From Brevipalpus yothersi (taxonomy: Eukaryota; Arthropoda; Arachnida; Trombidiformes; Tenuipalpidae), in the NCBI GenBank assembly GCA_003956705.1, contig QZCP01000120.1, positions 62,001 to 126,000 of the forward strand: a stretch of DNA of 64,000 bases. The letters are read 5' to 3'. Position 1 is the first letter of the stretch. The number at the start of each line of letters is the position of its first letter. The translations under genes and the position numbers were made by a program. A model generated the notes under the pieces. The model searched no databases and was not told the DNA's origin. It saw only the letters and a list, made by a program, of their open reading frames with translations. This document shows positions 35,101 to 48,572 of the stretch, in pieces.

Positions 35101-35648
35101 ATCTTACAATCAACATGTGACACTGAGTCTGTGGAACAAGATGAAGCCAATATTCAATAACACACACATCAATTTGATCACAAATTTAATCAATTGCAAT
35201 TTGCAATTAAACAACGTCAATCAAAGAGCGGCAAAAAGTGTTGCTAAGATTTTTGTTTACACTTTTATCAAAGTTCAAATGTATTGGCGCGCTTTTCATA
35301 ATAGTTTCGTTTTTTAATAGGGAGCGACTTTCATTGAACCGGAAGTGGATACAGTCGCAATTTGATGGTGTCTTAACTTATGTTACTTTCGTTAATAACT
35401 TTTGCACAGATTTTGTTCATCATAATAGGAATTCGATGCTCCTAATGGCCACAGGAAACTCAAATACTTGCTGGAAAATTTTTCACCATAGGTTTAATGG
35501 ATGAAACTGTTTCAACTTATACCATTGATCAATTTTATTCCCGACAAATACTTTTTCGCCATACACTATTCTGATTCAAGGGTGAGATGAAAAAGTTATA
35601 ACCACTCAAGTTCTACACCGAGCTGACAGTATTCTCTGTACGATATCA

Positions 35649-35695
<47 letters not shown>

Positions 35696-36957
35696 TATCC
35701 AAATCGTCATGAACAGAGAAAAAAGTTATCTTGATCATTCGTTCCACCTTACACTGTGTTAGCTCAAGGTTCATGTTTTTTGTTTCTCGTCGATCAATTG
35801 AAACCACCCATATTCACACTCGAATATATCCAAGACAATCAATCTGTGGAAAAATTTCCACCAGTTAATCCATTTACCATTCCATATCAATTCTCATTTT
35901 GCGCCATATGATTGCCATGTTGAGGCGAGGTCTGTAAACGGCTCCTCATCTCGGACTCTAATCATTGACCTCAAACAAGTTTAGCCTGTCCCAACTTTTT
36001 TTTTGCTTCTTCTTCTTCATCTTCATCTTTTTCTTGCCCCTTTACAGCTTCTCTCTCTCTCTCTCTTTCTCTTTCTCTTCTTCCTTACTTTTAAATTCCG
36101 TGTAAAAATTTTTCGTTCATAATTTGGCTGATCATCATCTCTACCAATCTTCCTTCCTTCATCATCTTCCTCTTCTTCATCATCTTCTTTTTATTCTCCA
36201 TCATCATCATCATCTTTGTCTCCACCTTCATCAGGAAGAGAGAAACGTTCAAGTTATTCACTTGATTGTTATTATTGTTTTATCAGTATCGCAACTAAAA
36301 GTTTCCACACTTTTTGTGGTCAAGATTTTGTGTAAGATTTGTGTTTGTGTTTCCTTATCATCGATCTGATTTAATTTTAAGTGGAAAAGAATGAAACAAT
36401 TAGAGTGTTCAACTAATTATTGTGTGTAAACAAGTTGGTCATAATGATTAAGCGGAGAGAGAGAAAACATTTTGTAAACTTTGCCGTGTGATTAGTGGAT
36501 ACCATTGAATGGTGCCAATCACCTGTTTTAATATCTATTTATTAATTATACATTTTGATTGTGATCAAATGAATTTTGACTCAAAACATCAAAGTGATGA
36601 ACTTATAAGCCAATTGATTTGTTTAATTACGTGTAAACACAAACTTTTTGACCGCTAATGATCAGGTATCAATAGTTTACAGCTTGTATGGTGTGCTGCA
36701 TGTTTACATGTTTACATGGCAATCTTGTGGAAATGAATATGGCAACCATCAATATTTTGACCAAACGTTTAGTATTAAATCTCAAAGAGATGAATATTAC
36801 CAAATCATCGGAGGAGCATAGATCTCATACTGTTCATGGACAACTTTTACAATCAATCATTCGGACTCATCAAGCATCATAAGGCCACTCATCCTTAAAT
36901 TATCAACTCATTCCATTCATCAATCCTTTTAAACATTGGACACTTCCTATTCAACAA
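35101..36957. other. Divergent intergenic region between NSMCE2 and melted
   Basis: Contains a (GA)n run at 35652-35693, CTT-rich stretches around 36005-36240 and probably 5' UTR exons of melted near 36400-36900. No convincing gene is present. The His-rich frame at 36124-36369 comes from CAT/CTT repeats. Confidence 0.5.
35652..35693. repeat. (GA)n microsatellite
   Basis: GA run of about 20 units in the shared upstream region. Confidence 0.95.
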
Positions 36958-39923
36958 ATGCATCAATTGTTTGTTGAAGTTCTCACCAAAAGGGATCTTT
37001 CCCGAGCTGGTGATCTTTTCCTGATTGATGATAAAAATATTGTCACCGATTTATCCATACTGATCAATGAAATTCAGCGTATATCAAATTCTAGAGATTT
37101 CAACAAAGTCAACAATGACCAGAGTGTCATTGAAATTTGCTTGGCACGTATTACTTCGGCAATTCGGTGAGTGTTAATTTGGTTCGATTTCTAGTCACAT
37201 GTTCAACTATCATTATATTTAGGAATAGATTGAACATCATTTGAGAAAATTTTTCATCTTAAATGGAAGAGAACAGATCCTCAAGCAAAGTTTGAACACA
37301 ACTTGATTTTTACTAGCTTTTCTGAAGTTTTCATAATCTTAAATTGTATTTTCATTGGAGCTACTGATTCTTAACGACTGTTATTTTTATCATGTAGGGA
37401 TTCTGGTACAATCGAAGAACATGGGCCTGCCTTGGTATCTCTATTAGAATCATGCTTACAACATGATCTGAAGCCATCGAAAAATTGTGAAGATCCACCA
37501 CATGCAAAGATAGTCAGCGATCTGGTCTCATGCATATTTCTCAATCATAACAAGAAATCATTGATGAAAATTGCGATACCCGTTGCTGTTAAACTATTAC
37601 ATCGAGGAAACAAAGATCTGAGTCGAAATCTCTCTAGTTATCTGTCGATTGCTGTGTTAAATAATGCTGAAATTTTAGCTCAACATATTCAGCCAATTAT
37701 TGACTCAATTATTGGTGGTAATTACTCTTTGGTAAGAGTTTTACCACGAATATATGTTGTCAATAAGGAACCTATTCACGATCATGTGATGGGTTTGGTT
37801 TGTCTTCTTCCGCAGTGCGAAACACCAGAAAAGTTATCCCTTTTGAATCTTTTCTCTCTAATATCCAAGAACAAGCCAAATATTTTGGAGTCTAATTTAT
37901 CACAACTCAGTGAATGCTTAGCACAACCTCAAACAGCTTCACCAACTCTTCAAATTATGTTGGACATGGCTCAACAGAATCCACGGCCACTAGCCGAATA
38001 CACTAATCGTGTTATCAATGCTTGTGAGCTACAAAGCGGCATGTTATGGATGGCTGCACAATTTTTTGGTATCGTCGGTAAAACTAATTATGATCAAGCT
38101 TGTGATGTTATTCATTTCTTGGTATCCCAATTATCAAGATCAGATCTGTCCACCACCATCACATTACTTCGAGAAATCAAAGCGATAGTCGAAGTATTTC
38201 CATCCTCACTTTTACCTGAATTCATGCATCAAATTCTTCTTCAAACCGAAAATTCTTCCTCATCTACCGTCCAAAACTATCTACATACTCTTCATATTCT
38301 CAGTCAACAACAAAACACCCCATCCAATCCAAGATCTGCCTTAAGGATCAATTGTGATAATGGTTATCAATCATCATTTGATCATTCAGCTGTAGGAAAA
38401 TCAAATAATCGATGTGTCAACTCAATCTATACCTCTAACTCAGGCCATCCGATCTCACCATCTCATCAAAGCGGTAAAAGCTATGGTCACATAGGATCCA
38501 CTGAAGCATCCATCAATCGTATCACGTCCAGATTAAATGGAACTGGTAGTTCATACGGTAGTACAAGTAACAATACAGCAATGGCGAGAAATTTTAGTTC
38601 GTCCTCGAATGGTTTTCATCGTAGTATGACAACTCTTGGAAATCCTTCCTCATCTCGCCATCAAATCAATCGTCGATCTATCGAGAGTATAATGGCTGGA
38701 ACTAATGCTGGAAGCTCACAAAAGAGTGCATCATCGTCTTATCTTCACGCCCTTTACGAGAAAGAGTTATCATCAAAATCTTCCAAAACTGTCGCAACCT
38801 CTGTTGATTCTCAGTTACAACAAACTATGGGCCATCCGACCACAAGTGCTGCATCTTCTTATCGACATTATTCTAAACTTTCCAATAGTTTGAATTCTCG
38901 ATACAGAGATCAGAAAGCGGCCAGCATCGGGGGAAGTGATAGCCTCAAACAGAGTCGTTCGTCTCTCTTGGAACCATATTCGTCACGAGATGCAGTTCAA
39001 CATTTTTGCGAGAAACACATTGACAAGATCAAGAACTATATGCAAAAAATATCAGTCAAGATACCTTTACCTGTTCGCTGTACAATTGAGGAGAAAAAAT
39101 CGAAAAAAATTGCTCGTTTACATTTCGTTTGCCAAGGCAAGGGCAGCCATTGTTTGTATAATTCAACTTTTTTCACCATGAAAACAACCACACGCAACGC
39201 ACCGATTTGGATTCATATCATGTTTCTGGCCTTACAATCAAAAGCACCGAATCCTCTTTGCACTTCTGAACCATCAGTTGGTGACTTGAAGAAATGTTGG
39301 GACACTTTGAAAGCTGACAATCGTACTTTTCTAACCCTGGTCACCTCTTCTTTTCCTTCCACTCGAGATCAAGATATGTTGATGAATGAGCTTCGTTCTT
39401 CCAGATATTTTGATGTTTTTGAGTTCAATGCTCTTGCAAATATATGGGGCTGTTTCTTATGCAATCATCCTGATCGTGCCAATGAATTCCTTCATGAAAA
39501 TGAGCCCGTCATCGAAGGTCCTCTTAAAGAGAAGAAGAGCAAATGGAAATTATTTCGAAGATGGAGAACACATTACTTCACTCTTTCAGGACTTCATTTA
39601 TCATACAGAGAATCGGTGAGTATTTATATCTTCTTTACAATGAATATCGATGATCTGAAGGAATTCAAATCAAATATATTTATCATATTTTCCCATTAAT
39701 CTAGAAGAGCAAATCTGCCAAACCGGTTGAAGTTGGAGAAGTTCTCAGTGTCAAAGCGATACCAAGCTCCAGAGGACGAGCGATTCCCAAAGCTTTTGAG
39801 ATATTCACGAATTCAGACAAAACTTATGTGCTCAAGTCAAAAAGTAGTCTCAACAACGAACAATGGGTCCAATGCTTGTCCATAGCTATGGCACATTCTC
39901 AGGCTAAAGATACTTCAAGATGA
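36958..39923 (+). CDS. melt: Melted/VEPH1 PH-domain protein
   Basis: Three exons: 36958-37166, 37398-39615 and 39705-39923, in phase, giving 881 residues. The N-terminus (MHQLFVEVLTKRDLSRAGDLF, quoted in part) is the family signature shared with vertebrate VEPH1. A helical-repeat region follows to about residue 360 (PHAKIVSDLVSC, AIPVAVKLLHRGNKDLSRNL). A Ser/Asn-rich disordered middle covers about 370-600. A conserved segment (KIPLPVRCTIEEKKSKK; FDVFEFNALANIWGCF) leads to a C-terminal PH domain at about 774-877 (EGPLKEKKSKWKLFRRWRTH, RAIPKAFEIFTDNKTYVLK). In Drosophila, Melted acts at the membrane, binds phosphoinositides and modulates FOXO/TOR and Hippo signalling; that role is transferred from the family. 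The start matches the family's own start exactly. An AATAAA lies at 40043-40048. Confidence 0.92.
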
Positions 39924-40042
39924 TAGATTTCCAGATAATGATGATCGTCCCTCTACTTTATACCATTGAATCATATCGGAAAGTGAATTTCCATTTGAAC
40001 AAAATGAAACTTCTAACACATACATCTTACCAAACTGGAAAA

Positions 40043-40048
40043 AATAAA
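40043..40048 (+). terminator. Polyadenylation signal for melted
   Basis: AATAAA about 120 bases downstream of the melted stop codon. Confidence 0.55.
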
Positions 40049-41008
40049 ATGTTTTGACCCGTCATAGTTGTAACTGAATGTATAAGTTAGTTCTGTGGAT
40101 CTTTCTCGTTCAAGCGAACATGATCAACATTCAATCAGCATCATATCATTTTGCATGTAGGCATTAAATTATCTCATCTACTTAATGCTCAGCATCTCTC
40201 TGATAGATATATGTCTCCTCCCAAAATCTAAAAAGAGAAGAAAATTTCAAAGCGAGATGTTCAATTACCATCTGTTGGGGCATCAAAGCTCCTCTTTTTA
40301 TTCAATAAGATGTTAACCTCTCTCTGATTCCTCGACATATTTATTAATCAAAGAGTGGTGCTGATTTGTCTTGAACTGATCCCCGCAACATTCGTCCTAA
40401 ATTGTTCTACTGTTGGGCAGATTCGTCAAAATGATGAGCGAACACTAATGTACTAGTCGATCTATTAACGGAAACTGTTTTGGGAGATTGTGTGCCCCAA
40501 AACGCTCATTTCCACTCCATTGAAAAACTTCAATCTTCTCATGATACACTGACAAGTGTTTTCCTCTTCATCTTTTCGATAATGAAATCGATAGTGTGTC
40601 CTCATCACCGATGAAGAAATCAGAGTACTCCAATGAATAGGAAAGAGGGAGAGAAGAACAAGCTTGTAGTGGATAGAGCTCATGATTTTCCATATCACTT
40701 CAGCAGCTAAGCATATGGTGGATGCTGAAAACGCTCCCCTGGATGCACACACATATACACACAATCTGCATAATATGTAAAACAGTTGGCTTTTGAGTGA
40801 ATGAATGTGAACATTGAAGAGAGATACTTGAGTCCGAAAGAGGAGAGAAGAGGAGAGAGAGAAAGACAGCCGAGATGCGCTAGAAAATCAAATGAATTCA
40901 TGTTAATGGTGATGATGCGTGTTATGAGTGCCGTTTACACTATACAATTAGATTATGAATGCCACAATTTGGCTACAATTGCTGGTTACCGAGTTGGTGA
41001 AAGCAATT

Positions 41009-41010
<2 letters not shown>

Positions 41011-41049
<39 letters not shown>
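41011..41049. repeat. (GA)n microsatellite
   Basis: GA dinucleotide run of about 19 units. Confidence 0.95.
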
Positions 41050-41054
<5 letters not shown>

Positions 41055-44040
41055 AGGGAACAAAATTGATAGAATATGTCAGAGAATACAAGAACTGTTC
41101 CATATTGTACATGAATCTTCTAATATCGCTTGATAAAGAGATCAAAATATGATGTTGAAAGTAAATTATAGGCCTAAAGGGTGGCAAATAAAAGAGATCG
41201 ATGTACATCTCAATCTGAAGCCTAAGCTCCCAGAATAGAATAGAAGAGAAGAGAGAGGGCGAAGATAGCCTCAAGGTTAGGTAAATACCTTTTGTGTACA
41301 ATCAAAGGCCATATGTATAAATGACTACAAATAAGAAATTTATCATGTTGAAACTAATTATGAGAAGAGGAGAGAGTATATTGTATTTTAATGTATTCTC
41401 GTGAACCGAGCTCGGTGAAAAACGAATGAATAAAAAGTCAGTCTGGATTCCAATACTGGGTATACTGTCTCTCCTTAGCCTCGAAAAGATAAGCAAACAT
41501 TTGTAAAAAGTATTCTTTTCCGTCTCCAGAAGAAAGAAAAATTTTCACCCACCAGAAAGAGCGATTGGCTCAATTGAATTGTGCATTCTTCTGAGTTGGC
41601 TGATCGGACTAGTCCGAGCGGTGATTATCGGAATCATCACATTTAACGGTATATATGAATACACACGAACACACACACACCCAGGCACACACTGCTCAAA
41701 TCATGCGAGAGGAATACAGTGAGGAATAGAGTGAAGAAAAAAAGTTTCGAATAGAAGTCATCATGTCACTCAACATGTATTCTTTTGTAAGGTGAATATT
41801 ATAAATGGCCACAGAGGGCCCTATTAGCTTCACGGCGGGGGAATGCTAAAGGAACGCTAGAAAACTGATTCACTGATTCACTTTTGTTTTCCTATTTTGT
41901 GTGATGCCCAGTGAGCATGAATGGGGAAGAGAGAGAGAGAAGGATTTTCTATTGAAAAAGTGGATCCCGCCAAAATTGGGAGGAACAAAATCGGTAGTGG
42001 AAATAGATTGTTAACCGTTGTGGAGAGAGAAAAAGGGAGAATATTCCAATTGAGAATACTGTTTGAAGGGAATATTTTATGTGCAAAAGAGGGCTCCTTT
42101 AGAAGGTGCATTTGCCCACAAGAGAGAGAAGAAATGTGAATTAAGTCACTTATTATCATTCGTAAGGATTCAATTTGTTAGCTAGTAGATAGAATTTGAG
42201 GATATTCTTCGAATCATCAGAGAGAAAAAAAAAGAGGGAGAGTCATTCGAGTCCTATGATTAACAATGAGACTCATCGATGGTCAAGAAAGATAGTCTCA
42301 ATTGCACATGAGGATTTTCCGAATGGCCCATTTTCTCCAATAGAAGTATCAATTTGAACCAAATTATCGGGATGGTAACAGAGAGGTGGCTCATATTCAA
42401 TCCTAGATTTTTTGATCAGATTTGTGGCTGGATCATCATTTTCATCACCACAATCGATTTAACAGGGGATTTTGTTGATCATAAAAAAAGCTACAAAACC
42501 TCACAAATCTTTACTTTCTATCTGTTCACTACACATCATAGAGGTTTTGGTCTAATTCCTCGTCGAAATATGGATCATGGTGTATGGGTAAGGCTTTATT
42601 TTGGTAATATCAATTGATACATTTCTCAAACATGATTTGTAGAGTGTGTTAGGATTTAAAAGTGTGATCTTCTATTCATCCTTCTGAAGAAAAGAGAATA
42701 TGCTTAGAATCATGGATCTGATGAGTCGAATTAGTCAAAAATTTTCACTTTACGCTTTCTCTAGTGCATACAAGATACGCATGTAGAATAAACCTTAAGA
42801 GCTTGAATTTGCTTCTTGAAATTTCAAGAACACCATTCAAGTTAGTACTCTTTATTCAACTCCACCATTAGATCTGATCTCATTGGCTCGACTCTGTTCT
42901 AAAATCAAGATCCATCAATTTCATGTCTACATCCGAATGTTGAAAGTTTATCAGAAAATTTTCTCATAATTGGAATGCAATCGTTTCAGAATCAGAATTC
43001 ACATGAATATGTCAAAACCTTTTCAATTAGCTTGACCTTTAAATGAATCAAAAGTTTCCACTATGAGGGCTCATGTTGTGGGGCCTTCACAAAGGTCGAT
43101 GAAAGTAACAGACGGCCACAATTGGGAGAGAAGAAATCAAAGTAAATATCGATTATCATGGATGAAAGCTTTGCATGGTGGTGTATATACACATTCTAGC
43201 TGGATGAGCATAGGGAACACAGAATACAGAGCTCATGGCTAAGTAAACTTTTTGAATTTTTCATGCCCAAGAAAGACTCACGCCAACAAAAGGCCCAACT
43301 AATAATGAAAAGAGCAGCTAAATTTTGCGCGCTCACAGATTGAAGGACTTGGAAAGTCTCGAGTCTCGACAATCGGGCTGATTTGACATTTCAATTGATG
43401 GATCATTGATTACGATTACAGCCTCCAGCGATCAACGGTACCTCTAGTAGTAGTGGTAGTAGTGGCGAAAATGGATGGATGATGAAGATGGATGTGGACT
43501 TGGTGGCGTAATCATTGTCCTGTTTGCACGAATTCTTTGGTCTCGGCATTCGTTTGCTAGAAGCTTTCATCGATGCCAAGAAGTTTGGTTTTGACCTCAC
43601 AATATGATCGCAATTCTCATAATGGAAAGTCGCGTGTCAACCAGATTAGTGGAGTGAGGCTATTCACATGGAATCATAAGATTCTGATTTCTCATGAATT
43701 CTCAATGATAAATCAAAATTTTGCTCTCATATTCTCTCATATCGTTAAGCTAGCCAAAATTATATGAATGAATTGTGTATGATCAATTCAGAATTCATGT
43801 GATTATTTAGAATAGGATTATCAAGTAAAGTCACTGATAATTGAAGAGTTTTGTTGCTGGTCACTTTTTGTCCCTACAAATTACCGAGAAAGATCGCAAA
43901 TTATCGTATTGATCAACGTGCGTGTTCCTATAACCTGAAGGTTACTTTGCATCTCTATGAGAAGTGGAATGATTTATTTTCACTTTCAGACAGATCATTT
44001 TCAATACTTGTATGTACCAGAAGTGTGTATAGTGTTAGTC

Positions 44041-44042
<2 letters not shown>

Positions 44043-44102
<60 letters not shown>
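44043..44102. repeat. (GA)n microsatellite
   Basis: GA run of about 30 units. The Arg-Glu frames across it are artefacts. Confidence 0.95.
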
Positions 44103-44104
<2 letters not shown>

Positions 44105-44620
44105 GCATATGTGTAAAGCAATCTGCTTCCGGACGCTTAACAGTGGAATAGATTTGCCCTTTTGTATGGCTCAATTTGTTGCTGTTAGGCTGATAATTTG
44201 CTATCCTAGAAATGTGATATTCTACATTGAAGACATCTGATGATATATACAGCCTCTTGTATGTTCCCCCTTTTTCACGATAAATCTTGATTCTTTTCAA
44301 AAATATACACACATTGACTTATTCAATTATTCTCGATACTTTTATATCTCTCTATTCCAGTGGCTAACAAGCTCGATATTCAACCAAAAAGTCGCCCACT
44401 CCAATGGATAGCACAATAGAATTCGGTTGACAACTCTTTTTGACCGAATATATATAAATGTGCACTTTTATGCTCAATTCGCGTGAATATATACCATTTA
44501 ATGGGATAGAATATAACAATCAGCCATATTTATTGGTGTATATATATTCTCATTGGATATGAGTGTTTGTCCGGTTAATGATCATCTTCTGGGATATATA
44601 CTTTTTGCTTTACTACCTCG

Positions 44621-44655
<35 letters not shown>

Positions 44656-46237
44656 TTCTTCCTCTCTTTCTTTCTCCTATGGGTATACAAAGCTCGATTC
44701 TTGGCTCAAATCAATGGCTTGTGAAATGAGATGCTCTTCGTCACCCTCATTTTCACTGTTCATAAAAGGGTCCAAATAACCTCATCTTCAATGGGCTCCA
44801 CGGTGGCTCTCGATCAAGGTTTTGACTCTTTTCTGCCCAAAATAATGATAATCATTCTATTCCATACTCCATATAGAAGTAGATTCAACTTATTCCCTGA
44901 GAGAAGTAGGGAATGAAAATATCGCGAACATATTGGTGATCACCTCTGAGACTGCTTCCCGATTCCACTACTTTCCACTACTTTTGTATAATCTACAAGA
45001 GGTTAAAGATAATCAACAATACAGATAGTACCTATTTGTCTTGACCAATGTTGAATTGAGTCGTAATGTGGACACCATTCAGGCCATCATACAGTCCATT
45101 GAGAATGTGTCCTCATCGAGCAGGTTATTCATTTGATCAAAGTGGTCGAAAGAGAGCAAATGATTCAAGTGGTTCCAATCCTATTAGCTGGATTTTGAGA
45201 TGGATTAATCGATGGCCGGTCTAAAGTAGACAAAGTCGTTTGCCAGAATAAAATAATTCCTCTTTCTCTCTCTCTTTCGGTGATCATATGCATCATGAAT
45301 ACACACGCACCCATAAACACACATACAAAAAAGAGAGGAAAGAAGTTCTGAATGCTCCAGGAATAAATCTACTTATACACTTGCTCTTGTTGAAAACATG
45401 GGAAAGATTTTCGCTTTCTCTCTCTCTACCATGTAATTCTACTGCTAGCTGAAATCACAATGCATACTTAGATTTGAGTTTAATTCTGATTTCCACATAT
45501 TCAATAGTTTTTTTTCATCACAATTTTATCAGATTATTTTCAATTTTCATCAAAATTCTCCCGAGTCTACTTACATAATCATGTATTCTTCCATGTATTC
45601 CTTGTCGATTTTATTTCTCCTCCTTCTTCTCTCTTCATTGCCCATGAATGCGCAAGCTTTAATCTTTTTTCCCTTCCCCTTGATCTGTTAGCGAGTTCAG
45701 CCAATCAGCTGAAAGATGATTACATGATGGAATGAAAGGAATGATGATGAGATAGATAGATAGAGTATTATCCACAATTGTATAGGCTCTTTGCTTACTG
45801 GGAAAAAAGAATGAATAATCTTCCAAAAACTAATGTAAGATAGATCATTGCTTAAGTGCTCTCTCTTTCGTTCTCTCTTTGGATCATCAATAGTATTTAT
45901 CGATCTGGAAGGTTACAAACTTGATTTAATTTGAAGTACTCTTCTTGCATTCCTTTTCCTTCATCCTCTCTCTCTCTCCAGTATCATTGTATCCACCAAA
46001 CTCAGTCCAACTAAACACCTAGACCTATTCAAACATATATATTTCTATTCGATGAAAGAAAATAAACGTCATATTATGAGCTTAGCCACCCAAACCATTG
46101 GCTTACCAAATCCGATTATCTGATCGTGTTTATTCAAGTGAGATATCCAACAGAGTTTTGATATGCTTTAGCTACATGATGATGACAGAGGAGTTTTCTT
46201 TGATTGAACAACATTATAAACGTATGCTTCCGGATAA

Positions 46238-46274
<37 letters not shown>

Positions 46275-47759
46275 TAAAGTTCCATGGAATATATACACAT
46301 ATAACTGCTGACCATTCAAACATTCACTATCCTATTCTTCGTATGGGTCAATACGGTAGGATGATTTTTTCTTTCATTAGATGTGATAGGGCATAGGAGC
46401 AGACAAAATTAGGAGAAAAGTATTGAAAGACTTCATTCTATTTAGTGGAAGGCTTACTTGGTGAAACTTAATCAAGATAATACTTCTTCTTCTTCTTCTT
46501 TCTTTTGTCAATCTCCAAGGGAGAGGTTTTTTCCAATTCTCCATGAAATTCTCGAGAGATTTTAGTTTCACCATTCTTGATCGATCCTATGAATTCTGTT
46601 CACATGCTCTAACTAACTTTACTGTTCTTTCTTTCTTTGCCCCTCTTTGAACTCTTTTTTTTATATTCCCATACAATGGCTAGGGTAATGTAATTTCGAA
46701 AATGATACAATTCAATACCATTGATATTCATACTTTTAATTATCTTAACGGCAAGATGTTCCCAAACAGTGAGAGAATATTGTCATAGAATAATGAATCA
46801 TTTTTTTCTAATCTCAATGAGAATACAATGTTCCGAGGAGGTGTTATTTCCTATTCTTTTCCAAACATATTTTGCATACTACGTATTTTGAGATCTCTAC
46901 AGGTCTGTGAGTATGCCAAAATTACTTCAACTACACTGCACTTTGAAAGCATATTCGCATTGACACACATTTTCATCTTAATAAGATGCTGATACTATCA
47001 AATTAATTATGTGAATGAGCTTACAATTCTCATGGCGCTTATAAAGATAGTTAATGATCGATCAGTTTTTATGAGCTTTGAATAGATGAAGTCCATTTGA
47101 TTACTGGCAGAATAATGTACAGACCCAGGAAAAGGTCATCATGTGTCCAAAAGAACTTTCACATGAGATAGGAAGATGATGATCATCATGATTTTCGGTG
47201 ATCATCAACTGTTTTTGCATCAAATGGGGAAAGCTTCAGTTGAATCATTCTTCAGCCAAATTTTCTCTCAATTTTCATCAGATAGTCTCACAGATGATCT
47301 CATTTGAATAATTATTACTGCAATCACTTGATGATCATCAGCTTGATCATATGAAATCTATAGGTAGTCGATATGGATGGAATCTCCACATCCCATACAC
47401 ACAAAATGATTGCAATTAATTGTCATGTACCGATTCAGGTTCCCATGAGATCCACTGTGAACACTCTCGAGAATCAAGCGAAATACTGATGATTCTAATC
47501 TCAGATAAAAATCAGTCATTTATTCATTCTATGCGATTTCTTAACAGCACACTTTCCAGACAGAAGAATTCATTTACTGGATGAATCTTCTTTTTGGCCC
47601 ACTGATTTCCAGCTCTCCACGCTACAATCTCAAGTCATCCATCCTATTAATCTACATCCATAGACACACACATACTCATACCGACCTAAGCTGACTTCGA
47701 TAAAGTTACATTAGAATAAGTGATGTAAATTAGTCAGATGAAAGTGAGAATAGCTGAAG

Positions 47760-47765
<6 letters not shown>

Positions 47766-47820
<55 letters not shown>
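47766..47820. repeat. (GA)n microsatellite
   Basis: GA run of about 27 units. Confidence 0.95.
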
Positions 47821-47824
<4 letters not shown>

Positions 47825-48533
47825 ATTCTATTACCATTCTCTCTGTAAATTTTTCCGCCTACTCTTTATATTCTTCTTCATCCATTTGCCCAGCATTCTC
47901 CCCTCATGATAATGGTTACCTTTACTCTCTGATCACTCAAGTGGTGAGGTAGAGCAAACCTTCGTATGTAATTGAAGGTATCACAATCAAATGAACATCA
48001 TTATCATCATCGGCTCAAGTAAGCCTGATCCCTAGTATCATATTGCTATGATCATGTTTGATACTTGATTTTTGAATGTTGAACCCAAGAATTTGGCGGG
48101 AAACAAATTTCCTTACTAAGGTGCGTGTGTGTTAGGAAAAGGCGACCAAGAGGCGTCATTTTGGGCAACATGTATTCACACGAAATGGTGAGCGTGAAAA
48201 TTGCCACAAAATAATGTGTGTAAGTGTGAAACATTATCAAATCATCATCATTAACATTATTTTAACACAAGAAATACAGAGCTTCATGCTTATATATATG
48301 TTCGATAGTGAGCGATCGAGTAGGTGTTAGTGGAAATAGAGGACCAGCCCAAATATTCGGCTAAGTATTCTTCTCACGTATCTAAATTAACTGATGTTGA
48401 GTGTGTGTGTATGTGTGGAAAGAAAGAAGGAATCACTTTCAATAGACTATGGAACTCATGTCATGTCGTGTTGATCCAAGCCCAGTGATTGTCACACTCT
48501 ATTCTTTCCACTGAGCAAAGAGTCAAAAAGCTT

Positions 48534-48572
<39 letters not shown>

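Noticed and set aside
36124..36369. His/Leu-rich frame upstream of melted
   Set aside because: It is generated by CAT/CTT repeats and has no family resemblance. It is more likely 5' UTR or promoter DNA.
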